DNA of 13,019 nt, taken from NCBI GenBank assembly GCA_910587545.1, contig CAJUMI010000073.1, positions 1 through 13,019 of the forward strand. Reading direction: 5' to 3'. A program made the translations under genes and the position numbers. How positions within the stretch are numbered: position 1 is the stretch's first letter; each line of letters opens with the position of its first letter. Positions 1-8,048 of the stretch are shown here, piece after piece. This stretch comes from an uncultured Muribaculaceae bacterium (GTDB taxonomy: Bacteria > Bacteroidota > Bacteroidia > Bacteroidales > Muribaculaceae). The notes beneath the pieces are model-generated. The model had not been told where the DNA came from, ran no database searches, and saw nothing but the letters and a program-made list of their open reading frames with translations.

Positions 1-2
1 GC

Positions 3-335
3 TCAGTTAGCGGCTTAGACAAGGCTGAACAACCTCAAATTTTACCGAATCATTGAGGTTATAAATCAAATGGAAATATTAAAGTCCCAACCGGGACGAA
101 AACAAAGGTGACCGGTAGAGATGCAGTGGCAACCTATGACTTTGATTTTGAGAATATTTTTACGGGTAAACATATTATTCGAGAAAGCAAGTTTAATGGC
201 TCAGGGCTGACTACTAATCAGAGAAAAGCATGGAATGACGCTCCGTATCCTATAGAAATTGACCGAACAACGAGTGATGACCTGATGAGAGGCGTGGATC
301 TATTTATCCAGACGACTGAAGGTTCATCAAGGTAA
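3..335 (+). pseudogene. C-terminal remnant of a Rhs-type polymorphic toxin (putative nuclease tip)
   Basis: The reading frame enters from the left edge, meets a TGA at 54-56, and stays open to the TAA at 333-335. There is no ATG: the first start-like codon after the TGA is GTG at 108. The conserved-looking core is TYDFDFENIFTGKHIIRESK followed by FNGSGLTTNQRKA. The E-x-K in HIIRESKF and the SGLTxNQ segment resemble restriction-endonuclease-fold toxin tips found at the ends of Rhs proteins. That resemblance is by eye and the fold is inferred. A putative membrane immunity gene starts 25 nt downstream and another Rhs cassette follows, which supports the toxin reading. It could instead be a short gene starting at GTG 108. 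I favour a toxin tail cut by a nonsense codon. Confidence 0.45.
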
Positions 336-360
336 CATATGGACTAGATCAATAACAAAA

Positions 361-1061
361 ATGCCTAAGAAGCCAACTGATCCAACAAAGAAAAATGATG
401 CTCTAAGTTTTGTAGAGAAAGTAGTGTCATGGCCTTTTAAAGTATTGGTGTATGCATTATTTTATTTTTTCGGATATTTATTATTAAAAAATAAGTACAG
501 TAAAAAATATTGGGAAAATAGGCGCGAATGGCGTAAGACCATGCGCAGGCTAAGATCACGTGTTCAAAATGACATAATCATTTCTGCAATCCTGCCTGTT
601 CTTGAAAAACAAGGTTTCCAAAAATTACCGTACCCATGTTGGTGGGGTTGGAGCAACCAAGGTGGTGGTGGATATGAATATGAGTTAGCAAGATTAAAAG
701 GAGAAAAACTACAGACATTAAATCTACAGACTTCTTATGGGCGTTCTTGCATTATATTTAGTTTTGGGAGTTATATTACAAAGCCAAATTTAGCAAGTAT
801 ATCTGATCTGGCAGAGTATGGTTCAGAAATATTTTTTAAAGCCAAACCATATAGCCCTAAACTTTATCCGAGATATCAATTTATAGCATACAAGATAAGG
901 CTTTGCAGATCAGAGAAAAAACTCATAAAAAAGTTGCCAAGATAAAGGAACGGATAAGGACAAATTTTTTCGATTTGGATAAAATTTATTCTGATTGGGA
1001 TAAAAAATATGCTCCGGGAATAATTGATTTACCTCAAATTAATAAGATAGGTGATAAATGA
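361..1061 (+). pseudogene. Putative membrane-anchored immunity protein, frameshifted near its C-terminus
   Basis: ATG at 361 opens a 194-residue frame ending at 945. It has a lysine-rich N-terminus, one hydrophobic segment (about residues 29-43, VLVYALFYFFGYLLL), a basic stretch (KKYWENRREWRKTMRRLRSR), then a soluble domain with a Trp/Gly-rich patch (CWWGWSNQGGGGY). I do not recognise the family. From about 927 the +3 frame continues as natural-looking protein (VAKIKERIRTNFFDLDKIYS, ending QINKIGDK) to a TGA at 1059-1061. The switch sits at an A6 run (927-932), and one extra A would give a single protein of about 233 residues. Its place just after a toxin tail and before another Rhs cassette suggests an immunity role, with the membrane segment placing it at the inner membrane. 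That role is inferred from context only. Confidence 0.55.
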
Positions 1062-1181
1062 GGCAAATATTTAAGCTGCAGCAAATAGGACTCTGCAAAC
1101 TCCCTGATACAGTTTTCTCTCGCCGCCCGATGGATCAGATGCGTAGGCCATTGGAATATTGACAAATCGTTGTAACGGATT

Positions 1182-1213
1182 TTTGATATAATGGATTGAA
1201 GTGCTTATCTTTG
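1182..1213 (+). promoter_or_regulatory. Bacteroidales-type promoter for the orphan mini-Rhs gene
   Basis: TTTG at 1182-1185 and TATCTTTG at 1206-1213 match the Bacteroidales -33 (TTTG) and -7 (TAnnTTTG) elements exactly. They are 20 nt apart, close to the usual 19-21. The -7 box lies only 9 nt upstream of the ATG at 1223, so the transcript would have an almost absent leader. The interval 1062-1181 shows no other gene or structure I can support. Confidence 0.6.
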
Positions 1214-1222
1214 CGATTGGAC

Positions 1223-1950
1223 ATGAAAGTATTCCGCGGCATATCTGTTCTATTATGCGTCCTGTTGTCGGTTCTGACTGCGGGCGGAAACATCGTGTCG
1301 CAGGCTACGGCTTTCTCCTACTACCCATACGGCGAGCCGACCATCGAGCCCGAGGGCCAACGGTATCTTTTCGGCGGCAAGGAGCGCGAACACGCCGGCG
1401 GCCGCAACTCCTACGACTTCGGCGCCCGCACCCTCACCTCTACGCCCGTTGGTTAACCCCCGATCCCCTGGCCGATAAATTCTACCCCATCTCCCCCTAC
1501 TCATACTGCGGCGGCGACCCGATAAACAATATAGATCCCGACGGAAAACAAGTATTTGTTTTACCTTCTCCGCTGTTAGGAAAGAGCAATCCTCTTCTGT
1601 TATCTGCATCAAAACCTGTCATCCCTCGAGTCTCTCTGAAAGGACCAAATCCAATTGAGTATCATCATATTATTCCTCGCTAATTAAGATCTGATACACA
1701 TGTGGAGAATGCTATTCGACAAGGATTTAAAATTGACGGTAAAGGCAATAGGATACCTGTTGAAAAATTCTCAAAAGCAACGGGTACCGGTAGACATGCT
1801 AAGCATGGCCAATATAATCCCGATGTAAAAATAAATGATCTGGAATTTCAGACTGTGCCACCTATTTTAGATCAAATGAGAAAGATATTTAATGATCCCG
1901 AGAACAAAGCAAAGCGTGATTTCTTACCGCACGAGCATCCGGATTTATAA
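1223..1950 (+). pseudogene. Orphan mini-Rhs with AHH-type HNH nuclease tip, broken by a frameshift and a stop
   Basis: ATG at 1223 encodes a signal-peptide-like start (MKVFRG, then ISVLLCVLLSVLTA). It runs straight into the last part of an Rhs core: GNIVSQ, SYYPYGEP, YLFGGKEREHAGG, SYDFGART. At about 1435-1450 the core moves from frame 2 to frame 1 (YARWLTPDPLADKFYPISPY, then NNIDPDGK), so one base is missing or two are extra. After the DPDG boundary comes the toxin: EYHHIIPR, an in-frame TAA at 1681-1683, then THVENAIRQGFKIDG and GTGRHAKHGQY to the TAA at 1948-1950. The HH and GxxHxxHxxY-like motifs fit the AHH nuclease family of the HNH/Endo VII superfamily. Domain order is signal peptide, short Rhs core, nuclease, so an intact version would be a small exported DNase toxin. 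As read, neither lesion allows full-length product. Confidence 0.75.
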
Positions 1951-1980
1951 TTGATTTTGTTGCATAAAAAACTGAACATT

Positions 1981-2702
1981 ATGAAAATAAAGAGATCAAA
2001 AACATTTTACTGTCCGGAGCATACAATTGACAAGAATATTACCGGAGATATATTTCCGCAGAGCCGCGAATTTTTATACGGAAAGGACAGATATGTCGAC
2101 ACTCCCCGTGGAGTATATTATGTACAAAGGCTGATAAGGTCGGGCTTCACCTTTCCGGATACAAGACCACTGCTCGGAGATATAGAACTTATGAAATCAG
2201 CCAAGCCGACGGATTTTTTAAGTGCCACTATGTTTGACAAACCGCTCCTCAGCAAGAAAGCAGTCGCCAGCCTCAGTTCTCTAAACATCGGAACTCATAG
2301 GATTTATCCTGTACGAGTCTATCATAGGCTGAAGCCTATTTTATTTTTTTTGTCGGAGTTCTACCCTATAAACAAGCTGATTATATAATCTGGGACAAAT
2401 GTCGGTTTTATGATACCGAGCTTGCATTCAAAAGTGCCGATCTCGACAGCATCTACGACAAACGGCTCGACACCAAGGTGCCCGTATTCAGATCTGTCGA
2501 TGATTTCGACGCTTTTAGAGCCACGCATTGGCCGGAGATGGAATTATTGCGGTAAACGACAAGTTTCCAATCGAACTTGATTATGTCAAATTCTATAACG
2601 CTTTTACCGACAGGTTTGTAAGCGAGCGGTTTGTCGAAACAGTCAAGGCGTTTGACAGGTCTTGATTTCAACAACAGAGTTGAGATCGTGCAATATGAAT
2701 AA
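1981..2702 (+). pseudogene. Putative immunity gene for the mini-Rhs toxin, multiply frameshifted
   Basis: ATG at 1981 (MKIKRSKTFYC) begins 31 nt after the toxin stop. Coding-like sequence passes through frame 1 (TPRGVYYVQRLIRSGFTFPD, DKPLLSKKAVASLSSLNIG, YPVRVYHRLKP), then frame 3 from about 2344 (YKQADYIIWDKCRFYD, VFRSVDDFDAFRATHWPEME), frame 2 from about 2545 (AVNDKFPIELDYVKFY, SERFVETVKAF), and frame 3 again from about 2655 (TGLDFNNRVEIVQYE) to the TAA at 2700-2702. The first switch is at a T8 run (2344-2351); the others are not at long homopolymers. The layout, with a KPLLS..A..SL segment in the middle and a late YIIW..C segment, loosely recalls the Imm11/DUF1629 type of immunity protein. 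The family call is weak; the immunity role follows from position. Confidence 0.5.
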
Positions 2703-2789
2703 TTGATATTAACACAACTCAATCTTTGATTATGGCCGGGAGTTGTTAACGTTTCGGAAAATGGGGAGCGTGGCGATGGAGTTGCATTA

Positions 2790-2805
2790 TATTTTTGTAA
2801 TTTTG
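2790..2805 (+). promoter_or_regulatory. Candidate -7 boxes ahead of the helicase-nuclease gene
   Basis: Two overlapping-phase matches to TAnnTTTG occur in tandem, TATTTTTG at 2790-2797 and TAATTTTG at 2798-2805, 45-60 nt upstream of the GTG start at 2850. I found no convincing TTTG -33 element at 19-21 nt, and the area is AT-rich, so chance matches are possible. This 147-nt gap is the only plausible place for a promoter of the helicase-dipeptidase block. Confidence 0.25.
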
Positions 2806-2849
2806 AGTATTCAATTACAATCAAATAAATAAGAACCGACTAATCGACA

Positions 2850-5800
2850 GTGCTGACCATTTATAAAGCTTCGGCCGGATCAGGCAAAACCTATACTCTT
2901 GCATACGAATATGTGAGAATGCTGCTTGGCGTGAAGCTCGACGACGGTGCCTATCGGCTTAATGCTGCGCGTTATATAGGCGGCAATGTGAAGAGCTCGC
3001 GCCACCGCAATATCCTTGCCATCACTTTTACCAACAAGGCGACCGAAGAGATGAAGTCGCGTATTGTCGACGAGTTGTCGTCGCTCGCCGCCGATCATTC
3101 AGACGGATCCAAAGATTGTCCCTACGCTAAAGGTCTGATCAAAGAGTACGGCTGCACCCGCGAGGAGTTGCGTGAAGTGGCCGAGAAGGCCTTGCGTTCG
3201 CTCCTGTTTGACTATCATCATTTCAATGTCAGTACGATCGACTCTTTTTTTCAGACCGTGCTGCGTGCGTTCGCCCGCGAGGTTGACCGCCAGGGCGACT
3301 ACGGCATAGAGCTCAACGACGAGTATGCCGTGGTGTCGGGCATCGGCCTGATGCTCGATGATCTCAACTACGGCAATCCGCCGCGCCGCCGTGAGATAAT
3401 GCGATGGATACGCAACTACACGATGGACCTCGTCGAGAACGGCAAGGACGGCAGCATGTTCAACCGTTCGGGGACGCTGCTGAAAAATCTTGCGGCCTAT
3501 GTCAAGAAGATGGGCAGCGAGGTGTTCAAGCAACAGTCTGACCGGGTGCTCGCCTATCTTGAGGATCCCGACCGCATCAGGCGTTTTGCCGGAGCGGTAG
3601 ACAGACGCATCGGCGAGGTGTCCGAGCGGCTGAAATCGAAGGCCTGTGATATCAATGAGCGTTTTGCGTTGCTGGGCTATGACAACCGTGTGCTTCCGTC
3701 GCCATTCTGGCGCATTGTCGGCAATGCCGCATCGGGCGAAAAGATCAGTCTCGACGATTTCAGGCTCAAGGGCGTGATGAAAATATTGGCCTGGCGTGAC
3801 GATGGCGACAATACCTTTTATGTCAAGACTTATTGCCCCGGCAGCGGCAAAAACAAGACTTTCCCGCCCGACGGGTTCTCTGACTTCATCTGCGATTGTC
3901 TCAACGATTTTCATCGTGCTGTGGCCGAGACCAACGCTCTCGCCAAAGTCAAAGCCGCCTGCCCCAATCTGGAGTTTCTTGGCTTTACCTGGCATTATAT
4001 CAATCGTTTCCGCGAAGAAAACAATCTTATACTTCTTTCCGATACCCATGACTTGCTACAGCGCATTATCGGCAATAGCGACGCGCCGTTTGTCTATGAG
4101 CGGGTCGGAGAGACCTTGCGCCACTTCCTGATCGATGAATTTCAGGACACCTCCCATATGCAGTGGCGTATTCTGAGGCCACTTGTGGCCAACAGCATAT
4201 CCACAGGCTGCGACAATCTTATCATCGGCGACGAAAAACAGGCCATCTACCGTTTCCGCAACTCCGACTCGTCTTTGCTGCACCACGTAGTGGCACACTC
4301 TGATTTCCCGAATGACCATGTCGTGCGCGGTAACTGCGCCGAGGAGAACACCAATCACCGCAGCGCCCCGGACATTGTGCGCTTCAACAACGCATTGTTT
4401 ACCCGCATAGCCCGCGACTGCAGGGTGGAAGGTTATGAGAACACCGTTCAGACGGTGTTCGAGCCGATGGCGCGGATGGGTTCATATATTCAGATCTACG
4501 ACACCTCAGGCCTTGACAGCGTCAACGATATGCCGGCCGAACTCGATATCACCGCTCGCGAAATCCTGCGTCAGCACGAGGCGGGCTATCAGTGGCGTAA
4601 TATTGCAGTGCTTGTACGTCGCCGCAAGGAAGCCGAGGCCGTGGTCAACTATCTGTTGAAACACTATCCTCAGATCAAGGTGCTGTCGGATGAGGCTCTG
4701 TTGCTACGCAATTCGCCGGCCGTAAAGCTGGTGGTGAGCATGCTCAAGCTCGTCGACGAATCATATTCGGCTGTGAAAGACAACCGTGTGGCCGACTACC
4801 GGGGTGTGCCGGTCTATGCGACGGCCGGCGACATACGCATGATGATCAGCCGCTATGAGTTTTTTATATCCGAGGGCTATGATCCATCAGAGGCTCTGCG
4901 CATGGCACTCGAGCCATCCAAAGATCTGTCGTCAGGCGGCATCGCGAGCAGCATAGTCGACATACGCTCGGCCAGGCCGGCCGGCCTTGTGTCGCTTGTC
5001 GAGACCATCATAGCCAAGAAGGTGCCACCGTCGCGGCGCCGCCAAGAGTATGCCTACCTTGCCGCTTTCCAGGACGAAGTTATAAAGTACTGCAACTTAT
5101 TCAATCCGTCGGTGCATGCCTTCCTCAACTGGTGGTCTGACGCTTCGCAGCGCCTTGCTATCACGCCGGGTGCCGGACAGGATGCCGTAGCGGTGCTGAC
5201 AGTCCACAAGTCAAAAGGGCTGCAGTGGGACTGTGTACATGTGCCTTTCGGCGACTGGGAGCTTGTCCGCGGCAGCGACAGCGTATGGCTCGTTCCCAAC
5301 ACTCTTGATTTTGTCGACGACGGATTAAGGCCACCGTTGATTTCGGTCGATCTCGACAGCAACTGCGCGCTCGACGGCTCGCCGTTGAAGACCGAGACCG
5401 AGCGTAACCGCAGCGAGCAGCTTGTCGACAATCTCAACGCCACTTATGTGGCCTATACGCGTCCCAGACGCGAACTGACCGTCTGCTTCGCCAAACACAA
5501 GGCGATAGGTGACAAGGTGTTCGCGGCTCTGGCCGCCAAAGGCGATGGGGCTGACGGACTTTGTATGGATCTGGCCGCATATGTCAGACCGCAGACCGAT
5601 GCAGATCCGGCAGGCCTGATGTTTGTCTGTGGAGCTCCGACCGTGCCTGAGTCCGTAGAAAGCGGGGAGCATGGAGACTGTGGCCGCGAACTCAAGGAGT
5701 ACAGAGTGGTTTTCCGCAACGATGCAGCAGCGCTGACATCGATAGACGATGCGACGGCAGATATAGGAGACATAATGGACGGAAGTCCTCAATCGTCGCC

Positions 5801-6293
5801 AGAAGATGGAGACCATGCCCGACATGGCAGCGATTATATCAGGGTGCGCGCCGAGGCGGCCGAGCGAGGGACACATCTCCATTCGATCATGGCCGATCTG
5901 GAGACTGCCGACGACATCGGTGCGGTCGTGTCGAGGGCGGTGCTCCGTTACGGTCTCGCCAAATCAGATGAAGAGATATATCGCGACATAATTGTCAGAG
6001 CCTTTGAGAATGCGGGTGAGTATGCCAGGCGCTGGTTCTCTCCCGACGCAGTGATATACAAAGAGCAGAGCATCTACCGCCCCGATGGCGATGTGTCGTT
6101 CCGTCCTGACCGAATAGTGGTCGCCGCAGACGGCACGGTCGATGTTGTCGACTATAAATTCACGACCGAGCTGCTCGCATCGCACCGCCGCCAGGTCGAA
6201 GACTATACGGCGCTGCTCCGATCGATGGGTTATGACAGAGTGAGAGGTTTTCTCTGGTATCCCGAACTTAACATCATAAAAGAAGTATTATAA
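2850..6293 (+). CDS. AddA/RecB-like UvrD-family helicase with C-terminal PD-(D/E)XK nuclease
   Basis: An ATP-driven 3'-5' DNA translocase fused to a nuclease, of the type that processes double-strand ends for RecA-dependent repair in the cytoplasm. SF1 motifs appear in order: Walker A ASAGSGKT (residues 7-14), motif Ia ITFTNKATEEM (about 57-67), STIDSFFQ (about 128), Walker B LIDEFQD (427-433), motif III GDEKQAIYRFR (460-470), NHRS (about 502), motif V TVHKSKGLQW (784-793), motif VI TYVAYTRPRREL (about 864-875). The nuclease follows as RGTHLHSIM (about 1005), RPDRIV (about 1084), VVDYKF (about 1099) and QVEDY (about 1115), so all its key residues are present. Length (1147) is normal for Bacteroidetes AddA-like proteins. 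The start is GTG at 2850, giving the usual MLxIYKASAGSGKT beginning. The AddB-like subunit usually found beside it is absent here. Confidence 0.92.
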   Translation: MLTIYKASAGSGKTYTLAYEYVRMLLGVKLDDGAYRLNAARYIGGNVKSSRHRNILAITFTNKATEEMKSRIVDELSSLAADHSDGSKDCPYAKGLIKEYGCTREELREVAEKALRSLLFDYHHFNVSTIDSFFQTVLRAFAREVDRQGDYGIELNDEYAVVSGIGLMLDDLNYGNPPRRREIMRWIRNYTMDLVENGKDGSMFNRSGTLLKNLAAYVKKMGSEVFKQQSDRVLAYLEDPDRIRRFAGAVDRRIGEVSERLKSKACDINERFALLGYDNRVLPSPFWRIVGNAASGEKISLDDFRLKGVMKILAWRDDGDNTFYVKTYCPGSGKNKTFPPDGFSDFICDCLNDFHRAVAETNALAKVKAACPNLEFLGFTWHYINRFREENNLILLSDTHDLLQRIIGNSDAPFVYERVGETLRHFLIDEFQDTSHMQWRILRPLVANSISTGCDNLIIGDEKQAIYRFRNSDSSLLHHVVAHSDFPNDHVVRGNCAEENTNHRSAPDIVRFNNALFTRIARDCRVEGYENTVQTVFEPMARMGSYIQIYDTSGLDSVNDMPAELDITAREILRQHEAGYQWRNIAVLVRRRKEAEAVVNYLLKHYPQIKVLSDEALLLRNSPAVKLVVSMLKLVDESYSAVKDNRVADYRGVPVYATAGDIRMMISRYEFFISEGYDPSEALRMALEPSKDLSSGGIASSIVDIRSARPAGLVSLVETIIAKKVPPSRRRQEYAYLAAFQDEVIKYCNLFNPSVHAFLNWWSDASQRLAITPGAGQDAVAVLTVHKSKGLQWDCVHVPFGDWELVRGSDSVWLVPNTLDFVDDGLRPPLISVDLDSNCALDGSPLKTETERNRSEQLVDNLNATYVAYTRPRRELTVCFAKHKAIGDKVFAALAAKGDGADGLCMDLAAYVRPQTDADPAGLMFVCGAPTVPESVESGEHGDCGRELKEYRVVFRNDAAALTSIDDATADIGDIMDGSPQSSPEDGDHARHGSDYIRVRAEAAERGTHLHSIMADLETADDIGAVVSRAVLRYGLAKSDEEIYRDIIVRAFENAGEYARRWFSPDAVIYKEQSIYRPDGDVSFRPDRIVVAADGTVDVVDYKFTTELLASHRRQVEDYTALLRSMGYDRVRGFLWYPELNIIKEVL

Positions 6294-6317
6294 CAAAAAA
6301 ATAAATCAGAAATCATT

Positions 6318-7961
6318 ATGAAGAAACTGTTAACTCCCGTTTTGCTCGTCGCTGCAGGGTGGCTGGCGACTTCCGAGGCCGACGCCTGCACAAGTCTGAT
6401 CGCTACCAAAGGAGCGAGTGCCGACGGCAGCACAATGATCACTTATGCGGCCGACAGCCATACGCTCTACGGCGAGCTCTACAACCAGCCGGCAGCCGAT
6501 CATCCCAAAGGCGCCATGCGCAAGATCCATGACTGGGACACTGGTCTTTACCGCGGTGAGATACCTGAGGTAGCCCATACATATGCTACAATAGGCAATA
6601 TGAACGAGCATGGCCTGACCATAGCTGAAAGCACATGGGGCGGACGTCATGAGCTCGCGGGCTCGGGCCTGATCGACTATGGCTCGCTGATCTATATCAC
6701 CCTCCAGCGTGCCCGCACAGCGCGCGAGGCCATAAAGGTGATGACCGAGCTGGTCAATGAATACGGTTATGGCTCGGAGGGTGAATCATTCTCTATCGCC
6801 GATCCCGAAGAAGTGTGGATCATGGAGCTTATAGGCAAGGGCAAAGTCGATAAGGGCGCAGTGTGGGTTGCCCGCCGTGTGCCGGAAGGCTATATATCCG
6901 GCCATGCCAACCACGCCCGTATACATAAATTCCCGCTGAAAGACGCAGAAACTCTCTACTCGCCCGATGTGATAGACTTCGCCCGCAGGCAGGGCTATTT
7001 CACGGGCAAGGACAAGGATTTTGACTTCTCGCGGGCATACGCCGTTACCGATGCCGGCGCTCTGCGAGGCTGTGACGCCAGAGTATGGAGCTATTTCAAC
7101 CGCTTTGCCGATGGCGGTGTCGACGATTATCTGCCGTGGATACTCCGCGGCGAGGGCGAGCCGATGCCACTGTGGTTTAAGGCCGGTAAAAAACTAAGTG
7201 CCGACGATCTGAAATGGATGATGCGCGACCACTTCGAGGGCACACCTCTTGACATGACCCAAGACATAGGCGCGGGCCCGTTTGATGTGCCTTATCGCTG
7301 GCGACCGATGAGCTACACCGTCGACTCGGTCGAATACACCCATGAACGCGCCATCGCCACGCAGCAGACCGGTTTCTCGTTTGTATCGTCGATGAACTCA
7401 AGTCGTCCTGACGCGATGAAGGGCATACTGTGGTTCGGTGTCGACGATGCCAACACCTGTGTCTATGTGCCGGTGTTCAACTCGACCAGGACCGTGCCGT
7501 ATCAGTTATCGGAAGGCAACGGCGACATGTACAATCTGTCGTGGGACGCTATGTTCTGGGTCAACAATTATGTGGCCAATCAGGCATATAACCGCTACAG
7601 TCAGATGATACCCGACATACGCCGTGTGCAGTCGGGACTGGAAACAGCGATGGACAAGGCTGTCGCCGAAGAGCAGAAAAGGATTGAAGGCAAATCGTAT
7701 GCCGAGGCTCAGGCCGATCTGCAGAAACTCACCGACTATTGGACCGAGAAGTCTACGAGAGACTACAAATCACTCGGCGACTATCTTTTTGTGAAATATC
7801 TTGACGGTAATATAAAGAAGGAGAAGGACGGCAAATTCGAGCGTAACGAAGCCGGCACTCCCGTGCAACCCGTATTCGGCGGCTATAATCAGCGCTATTT
7901 CGAATCGATAGCCAAAAGCCCCGGCGGCGAACGCCTCAAGGTGGTCGACATCAAGGAGTGA
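6318..7961 (+). CDS. Secreted C69-family dipeptidase (PepD-like Ntn hydrolase)
   Basis: A 547-residue peptidase that releases amino acids from dipeptides, likely periplasmic or exported. The signal peptide (MKKLLTPVLLVAAGWLATSE) ends at ADA, leaving Cys24 (ACTSLIATKGAS) as the new N-terminus. In C69 enzymes this Cys is the catalytic nucleophile, so it is not a lipobox. Family-typical segments follow: DGSTMITYAADSH, YATIGNMNEHGLTIAESTWG, GLIDYGSLIYITLQRARTAR, ESFSIADPEEVWIMELIGKG, then ISGHANHARI. The length fits the family and no lesion is seen. The ATG is 24 nt after the helicase stop, with no terminator or promoter between, so the two are probably co-transcribed; no functional link is evident. 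The gene shares the GC-rich codon use of the helicase. Confidence 0.92.
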   Translation: MKKLLTPVLLVAAGWLATSEADACTSLIATKGASADGSTMITYAADSHTLYGELYNQPAADHPKGAMRKIHDWDTGLYRGEIPEVAHTYATIGNMNEHGLTIAESTWGGRHELAGSGLIDYGSLIYITLQRARTAREAIKVMTELVNEYGYGSEGESFSIADPEEVWIMELIGKGKVDKGAVWVARRVPEGYISGHANHARIHKFPLKDAETLYSPDVIDFARRQGYFTGKDKDFDFSRAYAVTDAGALRGCDARVWSYFNRFADGGVDDYLPWILRGEGEPMPLWFKAGKKLSADDLKWMMRDHFEGTPLDMTQDIGAGPFDVPYRWRPMSYTVDSVEYTHERAIATQQTGFSFVSSMNSSRPDAMKGILWFGVDDANTCVYVPVFNSTRTVPYQLSEGNGDMYNLSWDAMFWVNNYVANQAYNRYSQMIPDIRRVQSGLETAMDKAVAEEQKRIEGKSYAEAQADLQKLTDYWTEKSTRDYKSLGDYLFVKYLDGNIKKEKDGKFERNEAGTPVQPVFGGYNQRYFESIAKSPGGERLKVVDIKE

Positions 7962-7965
7962 ATTC

Positions 7966-8029
7966 ATAATGCAAGATGCACAATTCACAATGATTGATCG
8001 TGCATTGTGAATTGTGCATTGTGCATTAT
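7966..8029 (+). repeat. 27-bp-arm imperfect palindrome (REP/MITE-like or bidirectional terminator)
   Basis: The left arm at 7966-7992 and right arm at 8003-8029 are near-perfect reverse complements: two mismatches in 27, in GCAAGATGC against GCACAATGC. The loop is 10 nt. The right arm also contains repeated units of the type TGCATTGTG/ATTGTGCATT, a common style of intergenic repeat in Bacteroidales. It starts 5 nt after the dipeptidase stop. The stem could terminate transcription, but no clean T-run follows. The next gene's promoter overlaps its right edge. Confidence 0.75.
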
Positions 8030-8040
8030 TATTACCTTTG
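8011..8040 (+). promoter_or_regulatory. Bacteroidales-type promoter for the TPR regulator
   Basis: TACCTTTG at 8033-8040 matches the TAnnTTTG -7 element, and ATTG at 8011-8014, inside the palindrome's right arm, is a weaker -33 at 18 nt spacing. The -7 box is followed after 8 nt by the ATG at 8049. This is nearly the same geometry as the mini-Rhs promoter at 1182-1213, again implying a very short leader. It argues for 8049 as the true start of the TPR gene. Confidence 0.45.
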
Positions 8041-8048
8041 TGTTAGAT

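Noticed and set aside
2714..2746. Inverted repeat ACAACTC/GAGTTGT as a terminator after the immunity remnant
   Set aside because: Only 7 bp with a 19-nt loop and no T-run; not distinguishable from chance.
3099..4049. Long minus-strand open frame (316 codons) inside the helicase gene
   Set aside because: It is antisense to a gene with all helicase motifs, lacks recognisable domains, and reflects the GC-rich codon pattern of the real gene.
5325..5882. Minus-strand open frame of 185 codons inside the helicase gene
   Set aside because: Antisense shadow of the intact helicase-nuclease; no motif or promoter supports it.
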